This document shows, piece after piece, positions 1-7,111 of a stretch of 53,872 bases of DNA. Under the pieces are notes generated by a model. The model saw only the letters and a list, made by a program, of their open reading frames with translations. It had not been told where the DNA came from and made no database searches. Position 1 is the first letter of the stretch; each line of letters starts with the position of its first letter. The position numbers and the translations under genes were made by a program. The stretch comes from Candidatus Defluviicoccus seviourii. GTDB taxonomy: Bacteria > Pseudomonadota > Alphaproteobacteria > Rhodospirillales > Defluviicoccaceae. The DNA lies in assembly GCA_900609035.2 (NCBI GenBank), contig UXAT02000015.1, forward strand, positions 1 to 53,872. The letters are read 5' to 3'.

Positions 1-77
1 CCACCGCCCCAACCTCCACCACAGAAGCGGTCAATTCATGCGCTACAAAAACCGGTCAACTTGACGCGCTCGCTACA
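1..77. mobile_element. Right terminus of an IS21-like insertion sequence (partial)
   Basis: Two imperfect direct repeats of about 25 bases are visible, beginning CGGTCAA at 29 and again at about 53; each leads into GCGCTACA or GCGCTCGCTACA. The last one ends in CTACA at 73-77, so the outermost dinucleotide would be CA. Multiple short terminal repeats and TG...CA tips are characteristic of IS21-family (istAB) elements. The same two-unit arrangement occurs inverted at the far right of the window. No transposase gene is inside the window, so the family assignment is inference from end structure only. Confidence 0.5.
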
Positions 78-91
78 CCCGGAGCGTCCGG

Positions 92-107
92 TTAACCGCT
101 CGTTAAC
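92..107. promoter_or_regulatory. CtrA-type box TTAA-N7-TTAAC
   Basis: The sequence TTAACCGCTCGTTAAC matches the full CtrA consensus TTAA-N7-TTAAC known from alphaproteobacteria. It lies about 85 bases upstream of a possible 32-codon membrane peptide gene and just inside the IS end. Binding is not shown; a perfect spacing match in a GC-rich sequence makes chance less likely but does not exclude it. Confidence 0.45.
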
Positions 108-191
108 CACTCTCAGGCTATTCCTCAGTGCATTGCCCGGCGCTCCGGAAGGGGCGCCGCTATCTCTTTCTCGCACTGGCGGAGAACACAC

Positions 192-290
192 GTGTCCTTG
201 GATCAGATTGTCGCCCCGGCCATCGCCCCGGCCGCTACTTTGCTGGCGATCGCCATCACACTGGCGACCTTTGCGGCTTATTGGTCCTGA
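192..290 (+). CDS. Possible small single-span membrane peptide (32 aa)
   Basis: An open frame starts with GTG at 192, preceded by GGAGA about eight bases upstream, and ends with TGA at 288-290. It would encode a 32-residue peptide starting MSLDQIVAP followed by about 20 hydrophobic residues (Ala, Leu, Ile, Thr) and ending AAYWS. The composition fits a single transmembrane helix. A CtrA-type box lies upstream. I recognise no family. The support is the ribosome-binding site, the clean hydrophobic helix and the upstream box; short frames like this also arise by chance in GC-rich DNA. Confidence 0.4.
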   Translation: MSLDQIVAPAIAPAATLLAIAITLATFAAYWS

Positions 291-436
291 GAGTCTCGAT
301 CCAGAACGCGAGAATCGCCCGCGCGGCCCAGCGCCCGCAGTGACTGCAGGTCTGGTTTGCCGAAAGCGTGCGGACAGCTTGAACGGTGAAGTAGCGGTTA
401 CCGTCGCAGCCGACGGCGATCGAACCGAGCGCCGCG

Positions 437-610
437 TCAGCGCTCCTGCGGCGCCGGTGCTGCGCTGTCGGCAGTGCGCGGACCGCTGACGAGGCCTTCG
501 ATCTGCTCATCGGTCAGCTCGGCCAGCCGATCAACGGCGCGGGCCCATTCCGAAGCATGCGACCAGTCGTGGTCGTAGACGACACGGCCGATTCGTTGCA
601 GGTCCACCAT
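437..610 (-). CDS. Small hypothetical protein (57 aa)
   Basis: The frame begins with ATG at 610, preceded on the minus strand by a strong AAGGGGAA ribosome-binding site, and ends with TGA at 437-439. The product starts MVDLQRIGRVVYDHDWSHA and is soluble and acidic. The middle reads like an amphipathic helix (WARAVDRLAELTDEQIEGL) and the tail is Ala/Pro rich. No Pfam-level family is recognised. The amino acid use looks genuinely coding, unlike the Arg/Pro-rich frames on the other strand. It may be transcribed alone, as the arsC gene upstream on this strand ends 143 bases away. Confidence 0.55.
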   Translation of the reverse strand: MVDLQRIGRVVYDHDWSHASEWARAVDRLAELTDEQIEGLVSGPRTADSAAPAPQER

Positions 611-752
611 CGTTCCCCTTTACCTCTCGGCGACCGTTGCGGCGCGCCTGCCGCGCGCTCCGCGGCTCGTTCCTGAGGTGAAGGTGACCCAAAAAGGTTA
701 AGGGGGCGTGAAGCGCTGCAATGGGCGCGGCGGCGTATCGCGCGCTACCCAG

Positions 753-1094
753 CTAGAGAATCTCCACCACCCGCTCCGGCGGCCGCCCCACGCGCGCCGC
801 AGTCGCGGTTACAGCAATCGGCCGCTCGATCACGGCCGGATGCTCCACCATCGCCGCGATCAGCGCCGCCTCATCAAGCGCCGGGTTGTCGAGGCCAGCT
901 TCAGCCGATTCCTTCGCCCGCAGCAGTTGCCGCGGCGTCATGCCCAAGAGCTTGAGAATGCGGCGCAGCTCGTCCGCAGTGGGTGGCGCCTTCAGGTACT
1001 CGACGATCACCGGCTCGACGCCTTGCGCCCGCAGCAGTTCGAGGGCCTGGCGCGACTTGCTGCAGCGCGGGTTGTGATAAAGGGTTACCGTCAT
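753..1094 (-). CDS. arsC: Arsenate reductase, glutaredoxin-dependent ArsC type
   Basis: This 113-residue cytosolic protein belongs to the ArsC family, which reduces arsenate to arsenite using glutathione/glutaredoxin. The catalytic loop HNPRCSKSR places the nucleophilic cysteine at residue 11. Arginines at 59, 91 (in ERPI) and 104 (in GRPPE) sit where the plasmid R773 enzyme has its arsenate-binding Arg60, Arg94 and Arg107. Start ATG 1094 follows GAGGAA directly, with a second purine-rich GGAGG further up; a longer frame upstream adds a non-homologous extension. No arsR, arsB or other arsenic gene is nearby, so it is a solitary copy. Spx/YffB proteins share the fold, but the conserved arginines favour ArsC. 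Confidence 0.85.
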   Translation of the reverse strand: MTVTLYHNPRCSKSRQALELLRAQGVEPVIVEYLKAPPTADELRRILKLLGMTPRQLLRAKESAEAGLDNPALDEAALIAAMVEHPAVIERPIAVTATAARVGRPPERVVEIL

Positions 1095-1535
1095 TTCCTC
1101 AAGCTTCCTCCGCCCTTCGCCCTCAGTCCCCACCACGCGCGCTAGCCGGCACTTGCGCTTGCACCGAAGCCGCGGCTACACCATTCGCGCGCGCAAAAAA
1201 AAAGCAGCGCGCACCTTGCGGCACCGCTGCCATTCACACCTCTCAACGTTTCTTCGTTGATTATATGACGCTTGCGCGTTCCTGTGTTCCTATCCAACCT
1301 CACGCCGGCCCGCGGGACGCTGCACCTGCTTGATCGCTCATGCGAATGCACCCACGACGTTATTTTCGCCGATTATACGAGTTACGCTGGCAAAAACAAT
1401 TGCTGCGTTCATCTTCGCGAAAGATTTTTATGGGATGGCCCGGCACTATCATGCCACGACCGCAGTGAAGACCCGCAAAGGGGGGCGCACTCAAGGGGCA
1501 GCGAGGCCGGGTGTGCGCGCATCAGGAGGACGCCG
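1095..1535. other. Intergenic region between arsC and the ABC-2 permease gene
   Basis: These 441 bases separate two divergently transcribed genes. They contain AT-richer islands near 1250-1270 and 1360-1440, plausible for divergent promoters, and an A9 run near 1194-1204. The open frames crossing it have non-protein-like composition. I see no RNA gene or convincing promoter pair. Confidence 0.4.
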
Positions 1536-2318
1536 ATGAACGAGCCGATCCCGTATAATAAATGGTTAGGGGTCTGGACCCTTTACAGCCGCGAAGTGCG
1601 GCGCTTCACCAAAGTCTACAACCAGACGGTGGTGGCTCCTGTCGTTACCACCCTCCTCTTCCTTGCCATCTTCGCCGTCTCCCTCGGCCAATCGGTGGCA
1701 ACGATCGCAGGCGTGCCGTTCCTGGAATTCCTGGCGCCCGGCCTGATCATGATGGCGATCGCCCAGAATGCCTTTGCCAACACGTCGTCGTCGCTGATCA
1801 TTGCCAAGATCCAGGGCAACATCGTCGACACGCTGATGCCGCCCTTGAATGCGCATGAGCTGACGCTCGGCATTGCGTTCGGCGGCGTCACCCGCGGGGT
1901 TGCAGTCGGAATTGCCGTCTCCTTAGCGATCCGGCTGTTCGTGCCGTTCGGCCTGCACAGTGCCTTCTTTCTGACCTATCATGCCGTCGCGGCGTCGCTG
2001 ATGCTGTCGCTGCTCGGCATTGCGGGCGGTATCTGGGCGGAGAAGTTCGACCACATCGCGGCGATTACCAATTTCATCGTAACGCCGCTGGCCTTCCTCT
2101 CCGGCACGTTCTACTCGGTTGAGCGGCTGCCGGCCCTCGCCCAATGGATTGCGCACGCGAATCCCTTCTTTTTCATGATCGACGGCTTTCGCTACGGGTT
2201 CATTGGCCACTCCGATGCCGACCCTGTCGTCGGTCTGGCGGTTTTGGCGGCGGTTGACGCCGGCCTTTGGGTGCTCTGCTACTGGATGTTCGCGAGCGGC
2301 TACAAGTTGAAGACCTGA
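1536..2318 (+). CDS. ABC-2 type transporter permease (no ATPase partner nearby)
   Basis: This 260-residue inner-membrane protein has about six predicted transmembrane segments and the overall pattern of the ABC-2/YadH-NodJ permease family, which forms half-channels in exporters. The N-terminus MNEPIPYNKWLGVWTLYSREVRRF is the cytoplasmic lead-in usual for this family, followed by VVAPVVTTLLFLAIF. The motif FLEFLAPGLIMMAIAQNAF and the later PLAFLSGTFYSVERLP are family hallmarks. ATG 1536 has AGGAGGA seven bases upstream; the frame stays open further upstream without homologous sequence. ABC-2 permeases normally pair with an adjacent ATP-binding gene; none is here, so the ATPase must be encoded elsewhere. 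The substrate cannot be told. Confidence 0.85.
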   Translation: MNEPIPYNKWLGVWTLYSREVRRFTKVYNQTVVAPVVTTLLFLAIFAVSLGQSVATIAGVPFLEFLAPGLIMMAIAQNAFANTSSSLIIAKIQGNIVDTLMPPLNAHELTLGIAFGGVTRGVAVGIAVSLAIRLFVPFGLHSAFFLTYHAVAASLMLSLLGIAGGIWAEKFDHIAAITNFIVTPLAFLSGTFYSVERLPALAQWIAHANPFFFMIDGFRYGFIGHSDADPVVGLAVLAAVDAGLWVLCYWMFASGYKLKT

Positions 2319-2343
2319 AGGCGCTGTTGATGAGCGGGCAGCG

Positions 2344-2413
2344 TTGACAACGCTGCAAGTGCGCAATTAACATTTGTTTTTTCGATGCGAAGGGTCGGTG
2401 CATGCACCGACCC
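2344..2413 (+). promoter_or_regulatory. Candidate promoter and perfect 22-bp palindrome upstream of argD
   Basis: TTGACA at 2344-2349 is followed at 18-base spacing by TAACAT at 2368-2373, a fair sigma-70 pair. About 20 bases downstream lies a perfect 22-base palindrome (half-site GGGTCGGTGCA) at 2392-2413, inside the presumed leader. It could be an operator or an RNA hairpin in the argD leader. It is not a good terminator, because the T-run lies before the palindrome rather than after it. Confidence 0.4.
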
Positions 2414-2468
2414 CTTGCGTTTCAAGGGCCCACACCGGTTTCGGCCGCCTGCGATGACCGGAGGAGAA

Positions 2469-3650
2469 ATGACGCCGCCGTTGATGGCGACCTACGATCG
2501 TCTCGATGTCGCGTTCACGCACGGCGCGGGAGCGCGCCTCTACAGTGAGGATGGTCGCACTTTCCTCGATTTCGCGGCCGGTGTGGCGGTGAATGTGCTC
2601 GGCCACTGTCACCCACACCTTGTCGACAGCTTATGCCGGCAGGCGGAAAAGCTGTGGCATTGTTCGAACCTGTACCGGATCCGCGAGCAGGAACGCCTCG
2701 CCCAGCGGCTGGTCGACACATCCTTCGCCGATGCCGCCTTCTTCTGCAACTCAGGCGCTGAAGCGATCGAATGCACGATCAAGCTGGCGCGCAAGCACCA
2801 GCACGCGATCGGCCGGCCCGAACGCTACCGCATGATCGTTTTCGAGGGGGCGTTCCACGGCCGGACCCTGGCAGCGGTCGCGGCAGGCGCCTCGGCCAAG
2901 CACCGGGACGGTTTCGGGCCCGCAATGGATGGGTTCGACCGCGTTCCCTTCAATGACCTTGCGGCCGCCGAAGCAGCCTGCGGCGAAGCGACCGCCGGCA
3001 TCTTAGTCGAACCGATCCAGGGCGAAGGCGGGATCCACCTGGCGGCACCGGAGTTCCTGCGCGGGTTGCGCGCGCTCGCCGACAAGCACGGCCTGGTCCT
3101 CTGCTTCGATGAGGTTCAGTGCGGCTTTGGCCGTACGGGTCGGTTGTTCGCCCACGAATGGGCGGACGTCAAACCCGATGTCATGGCACTTGCCAAGGGA
3201 TTGGGCGGCGGCTTCCCGATCGGCGCCTGCGTTGCGACGGCAAGTGTCGCCGCCGCCTTGACCCCCGGCAGCCACGGCAGCACCTTCGGCGGCAACCCGC
3301 TGGCATGTGCTGTCGCCAACGCGGTCCTCGACGTCATCCACGATGAGAACTTCCTCGCCCGCGTGCGCAGCCTGGGCGCCCTCATGCATCAGCGGTTGGC
3401 ACGCCTGCCCGGCCTGTTCCCGGGCGTGATCACCGATGTCCGCGGTTTGGGGCTGATGCTGGGTCTCAAGTGCGCTCCCGCCAACCGCAGCGTCGTCGAA
3501 TGCCTGTTCGCAAACGGCCTGCTAACGGTGCCGGCGGCAGACAACGTCGTGCGCCTGCTGCCGCCGCTGACGATCGATGTCGCCGAGATCGAGGAGGCGG
3601 CCGGGATGATCGAGCTCACCTGTGCACAACTCGCCGAGAAGGCCGCATGA
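2469..3650 (+). CDS. argD: Acetylornithine aminotransferase (class III, PLP-dependent)
   Basis: The 393-residue enzyme converts N-acetylglutamate semialdehyde to N-acetylornithine in arginine synthesis, and in many bacteria also serves succinyl-diaminopimelate synthesis. Class III aminotransferase signatures are clear: [15 protein letters not shown] near the start, CNSGAEAIE, the Asp-containing [13 protein letters not shown], and the PLP lysine at about residue 243 in [14 protein letters not shown]. Start ATG 2469 sits after GGAGGAG; another ATG 15 bases earlier is less well placed. It is first in a tight run argD-argF-hslO, with argF beginning 25 bases after its stop, consistent with one operon. 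A palindrome and candidate promoter lie just upstream. Confidence 0.93.
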   Translation: MTPPLMATYDRLDVAFTHGAGARLYSEDGRTFLDFAAGVAVNVLGHCHPHLVDSLCRQAEKLWHCSNLYRIREQERLAQRLVDTSFADAAFFCNSGAEAIECTIKLARKHQHAIGRPERYRMIVFEGAFHGRTLAAVAAGASAKHRDGFGPAMDGFDRVPFNDLAAAEAACGEATAGILVEPIQGEGGIHLAAPEFLRGLRALADKHGLVLCFDEVQCGFGRTGRLFAHEWADVKPDVMALAKGLGGGFPIGACVATASVAAALTPGSHGSTFGGNPLACAVANAVLDVIHDENFLARVRSLGALMHQRLARLPGLFPGVITDVRGLGLMLGLKCAPANRSVVECLFANGLLTVPAADNVVRLLPPLTIDVAEIEEAAGMIELTCAQLAEKAA

Positions 3651-3675
3651 AACGCAGACGTGCGAGAACGCGGCG

Positions 3676-4617
3676 ATGACCGCGCCCCGCCACTTCCTCG
3701 ACATCGACCGGCTCGACGGAAGAACCTTGAGGGGCATCCTCGATCTCGCGGCATCCATCAAACGCAGCCTCCACCCCAACCATCGCAAGCCGCTGCTCAA
3801 AGGCCGGACGCTGGCGATGATCTTCGAGAAGCCCTCGACGCGGACGCGCGTCTCGTTCGAGGTCGGCATGCTGCAGTTGGGCGGCCACGTCGTCATCCTG
3901 ACCGACGAAGGCACGCAGTTGGGTCGCGGTGAGACCTTTGCCGACACGGCGCGCGCGCTGTCGCGCTATGTCGATGCGATCATGATTCGCACCAACGATC
4001 ATGCAAAGCTGATGGAACTGGCGCACAACGCCACCGTGCCGGTCATCAACGGCCTGACCGACCATTCCCACCCCTGCCAGCTGATGGCTGACATCATGAC
4101 CTACGAGGAGCATCGCGGCTCCATCGCTGGCAGGACGGTGGCCTGGAGCGGCGATACCAGCAACGTCGCCTGTTCCTGGGCGCATGCCGCCGTCCGCTTC
4201 GGTTTCCGGCTGCGCCTCGCGTCGCCAGCGGAGCTGCGCCCCGGCCCGCTGCTCGCCTGGGCCGCGCGTGAAGGCGGCGACGTCAGCTTTACCACGTCGC
4301 CGCACGAAGCGGTTACGGGCGCCGACCTGGTGGTCACCGACACCTGGTTCTCGATGGGGGTCGCGGAAGGCGCGAGCCGGGAACAACTGCTCGCACCATA
4401 CCGGGTCGACGAGGCGCTGATGGCGCTCGCCAAGCCGGACGCGCTGTTCATGCACTGCCTGCCCGCGCATCGCGACCAGGAGGTCGCCGCAGGCGTGATC
4501 GACGGCCCGCAGTCGGTGGTCTGGGACGAGGCGGAAAACCGGCTGCATGCCCAAAAAGGGATCCTTGCCTGGTGCATCGGCTCCCAGGCTGTCGAGCGCC
4601 GCATGTCGGTTGCCTGA
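3676..4617 (+). CDS. argF: Ornithine carbamoyltransferase
   Basis: The 313-residue cytosolic enzyme condenses ornithine and carbamoyl phosphate to citrulline. The carbamoyl-phosphate site STRTR is at residues 54-58 and HPCQ at 132-135. The ornithine-binding DTWFSMG loop and the HCLPAHR segment (His at about 260), which distinguish OTC from aspartate carbamoyltransferase, are both present. ATG 3676 is chosen because homology starts at [13 protein letters not shown]. The stop TGA at 4615-4617 overlaps the hslO start by one base (TGATG), giving translational coupling. Placing argD and argF together matches many alphaproteobacteria. Confidence 0.95.
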   Translation: MTAPRHFLDIDRLDGRTLRGILDLAASIKRSLHPNHRKPLLKGRTLAMIFEKPSTRTRVSFEVGMLQLGGHVVILTDEGTQLGRGETFADTARALSRYVDAIMIRTNDHAKLMELAHNATVPVINGLTDHSHPCQLMADIMTYEEHRGSIAGRTVAWSGDTSNVACSWAHAAVRFGFRLRLASPAELRPGPLLAWAAREGGDVSFTTSPHEAVTGADLVVTDTWFSMGVAEGASREQLLAPYRVDEALMALAKPDALFMHCLPAHRDQEVAAGVIDGPQSVVWDEAENRLHAQKGILAWCIGSQAVERRMSVA

Positions 4618-5522
4618 TGGACCTGTCGCCGAACGCTGCCGATTTCGTGCAGCCGTTTCAGATCGAGGGCCTGGGCTTGCGCGGCCGCCTGGTCCGCCTT
4701 GGCCCGGTTGTCCGCTCCGTTGTCGCTCACCACGGCTACCCGCCCGCCGTTACGGCGCTCATGGCGGAAACGCTCGCACTGGCGGCCGTGCTGGCCAGCG
4801 CACTCAAGTATGACGGAGTCTTTACCCTGCAGCTGCGCGGCGATGGGCCTTTGAGCCTCGTCGTCGTCGACATCACCAGTGCCGGCGACATGCGCGGCTA
4901 CGCGCGGTGCGACGAGGCAGCGATCGGCGACGCTCTTCCGGCCGGCGCGGTGTCCGTCCCGCGTCTGATGGGCGCCGGAACTATGGTGTTCACCGTCGAC
5001 CAGGGGCCGCGAACCGAGCGTTACCAAGGAGTCACAGCGCTCGAAGGGGCAAGCTTGAGTGAGTGCGCGCACGCCTATTTCCGCCAATCCGAACAAGTCC
5101 AGACGGCCATCATCCTGGTCGCTGCACCCGAGCCGGATACCGCCGGAGACGAGACCGCAGCCGGTATCCGCGCCGCGGCGCTCATGATCCAGCGCCTCGC
5201 CGGCTCGGACGATGGCGATGCCACCGCGGACGAGAACTGGCATCGGGCGGTTGTGTTGATGAGCAGCGTCAGGGCGGACGAACTGCTCTCATCGATGCTG
5301 TCGCCGGCCGAGGTGCTGTTCCGACTGTTCCACGAAGACGGCGTGCGGTTGTTCCGCCAACGGCCGTTGCGCGCCGGCTGCCGCTGTTCGCAGACCAAGG
5401 TTGAACGCCTCATCGCCACGTTTTCCCCCGCCGAGATCACCACGATGGCCGACAACGGCCGCATCGCCGTCACCTGCGAGTTCTGCAAAACTGTTTATGA
5501 CGTCACCGTCGGCACGGCCTGA
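4617..5522 (+). CDS. hslO: Redox-regulated chaperone Hsp33
   Basis: Hsp33 is a cytosolic holdase activated by oxidation, which releases zinc from four C-terminal cysteines. The 301-residue protein carries these as GCRC (Cys255, Cys257) and CEFC (Cys287, Cys290), matching the family CxC plus CxxC pattern. The N-terminal body includes the typical ALAAVLASALKYDGVFTLQ segment. The start overlaps the argF stop, so it should be co-translated with the arginine genes. The argF-hslO pairing is a recurrent alphaproteobacterial order rather than an obvious metabolic link. Confidence 0.93.
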   Translation: MDLSPNAADFVQPFQIEGLGLRGRLVRLGPVVRSVVAHHGYPPAVTALMAETLALAAVLASALKYDGVFTLQLRGDGPLSLVVVDITSAGDMRGYARCDEAAIGDALPAGAVSVPRLMGAGTMVFTVDQGPRTERYQGVTALEGASLSECAHAYFRQSEQVQTAIILVAAPEPDTAGDETAAGIRAAALMIQRLAGSDDGDATADENWHRAVVLMSSVRADELLSSMLSPAEVLFRLFHEDGVRLFRQRPLRAGCRCSQTKVERLIATFSPAEITTMADNGRIAVTCEFCKTVYDVTVGTA

Positions 5523-5649
5523 GCCCGTCGTCAGGAGCGAGCTCGGCATGGACACGATCGCCCGAGGCGTGCTTCAGTAGCGGCAGCGGAGCATGCCAAG
5601 GACCGCGAACCAGCGGCAGCAGAACACCGCTCGCGCAAGGGGACAGACG

Positions 5650-6231
5650 ATGCAGATCCCGCTGCAGATCGATTTTCAGAACATGGACCCCTCGGAATTC
5701 GTGGAGGCGCGGATCCGCGAGCGGGTCGCGCGGCTCGAGCATCACGCCCCGCACGTGACCGGCTGCCACGTCACGGTTGAGGCGCCGCACCACCATCATC
5801 ACAAAGGCAACGCGTACCGGATCCGGATTGTCCTTCACGTCCCCGGCCATGAAGTGGTGGTGAGCAAGGAGCCGGGCGCGGCCGGCGCCCACACCGACGT
5901 CTATGTCGCCATCCGCGATGCCTTCGATTCCGCCGAGCGGCAACTCCAAGATCGCACCGCCCGTGTCCGCGGCGATGTCAAGACGCACGAGCCACCGCTG
6001 CAGGGCACCGTCAGCCGCGTGTTTGCCGACAAGGGCTATGGCTTCATCACCACGACCGACGGCCGCGAGATCTACTTTCACATGAACAGCGTCGTCGAGG
6101 CGGCGTTCGCCGACTTGACGGTCGGTCAGCCCGTGCGGCTCGCGATTGCCGAGGACGAAAGCGCCGATGGCCCGCAGGCGACGACGGTGCGGCCGATCCG
6201 GCCGACGCAGATGATCCCGGACGGACGATGA
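5650..6231 (+). CDS. HPF/RaiA-type ribosome-associated domain fused to a cold-shock domain
   Basis: The 193-residue protein has two parts. Residues 3-105 resemble the ribosome hibernation factor (HPF/RaiA) alpha/beta domain, with a His cluster after VEAP. Residues 118-183 form a cold-shock domain: GTVSRVFADKGYGFITT holds the RNP1 motif KGYGFI, and IYFHMN stands at RNP2. HPF proteins bind between ribosomal subunits in resting cells; cold-shock domains bind single-stranded RNA or DNA. A combined ribosome/RNA-binding role is inference. ATG 5650 follows AGGGGA. The stop overlaps the pyrF start by four bases (ATGA), so the two genes are coupled. Classical dimerising long HPF has a different C-terminal domain. 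Confidence 0.82.
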   Translation: MQIPLQIDFQNMDPSEFVEARIRERVARLEHHAPHVTGCHVTVEAPHHHHHKGNAYRIRIVLHVPGHEVVVSKEPGAAGAHTDVYVAIRDAFDSAERQLQDRTARVRGDVKTHEPPLQGTVSRVFADKGYGFITTTDGREIYFHMNSVVEAAFADLTVGQPVRLAIAEDESADGPQATTVRPIRPTQMIPDGR

Positions 6232-6974
6232 CGACGCACGCCTTAAGCCTCCTCTCGCGCAAGCCGATCCCGCCCGGCGACCGCCTGATCGTGGCGCTCG
6301 ATGTGCCGTCGCCCGACGAGGCGCGCGCCCTCGTCGCGCGGTTAGGCACGGCTGTGCGCTTCTACAAGGTCGGCCTTGAACTGTTCATGTCGGGAGGCGC
6401 CTTCGCGCTGATCGACTGGCTGCGCGCCCGCGGCGCCGACGTCTTCGTCGATCTCAAGTTCTTCGATGTCCCGCAAACGGTCGCGTCCGCGGTCCGCCAG
6501 CTCGAACGGATCGGCGCCACTTTCGCCACCGTGCACGGCAACGACGCGATCCTCGCGGCGGCGGTGGCGGCAAAGGGAAACGTCCGCCTGCTCGCGGTCA
6601 CGGTCCTGACCAGCCTCGATCAGGGTGATGTCGAGGCGCTCGGATTTCAGACCGACGTCGCCCGGCTGGTGCTCTCGCGGGCCAAGCGGGCACTGGCAGT
6701 GGGGTGCGACGGCGTCATCTCGTCGGGACTGGAGGCACGAGCCTTGCGCAGCACGCTCGGTGAGCGCCTCCTGATCGTCGTTCCCGGCATCCGCCCGGTC
6801 TTCAACCGGCCGAGCGATGACCAGAAGCGGACCGTCGATGTCGAGGACGCGTTTGTCGACGGCGCCGATCACATCGTCGTCGGCCGGCCGATCCGCGACG
6901 CAGCCGATCCGCACGCCGCAGCAGAAGCGATCCAAGCCCGTATCCGGACGCTGTTCTCCGCTTCGCCGGGCTGA
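6228..6974 (+). CDS. pyrF: Orotidine 5'-phosphate decarboxylase
   Basis: The 248-residue TIM-barrel enzyme makes UMP from OMP, the last step of de novo pyrimidine synthesis. The catalytic array appears as FVDLKFFDVPQTV, with Asp75, Lys77 and Asp80, and Lys47 in RFYKVGLEL. The C-terminal phosphate-binding VVPGIRP and DHIVVGRPIRDA segments are also present. This is the group I (PyrF) form. Translation starts inside the previous gene's stop codon (ATGA overlap), tying pyrimidine synthesis to a ribosome/RNA-binding factor. Confidence 0.94.
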   Translation: MTTHALSLLSRKPIPPGDRLIVALDVPSPDEARALVARLGTAVRFYKVGLELFMSGGAFALIDWLRARGADVFVDLKFFDVPQTVASAVRQLERIGATFATVHGNDAILAAAVAAKGNVRLLAVTVLTSLDQGDVEALGFQTDVARLVLSRAKRALAVGCDGVISSGLEARALRSTLGERLLIVVPGIRPVFNRPSDDQKRTVDVEDAFVDGADHIVVGRPIRDAADPHAAAEAIQARIRTLFSASPG

Positions 6975-7111
6975 ACTGCTCCGCGCATTTGCAGGATTGC
7001 AACGGGTGCGGGTGGTTTCCGGCAAAGGAGCCAATCCCCCTACCGTCCACCCGGCATCTGCCTTAATCTCCGCGGTCCTGCAAGGCACGACGTCGGAAAC
7101 CGGATGCGTTC

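Noticed and set aside
2392..2413. Palindrome before argD as a terminator of the ABC-2 permease
   Set aside because: The T-run lies before, not after, the palindrome on the plus strand, and the palindrome has no loop to form a stable terminator hairpin.
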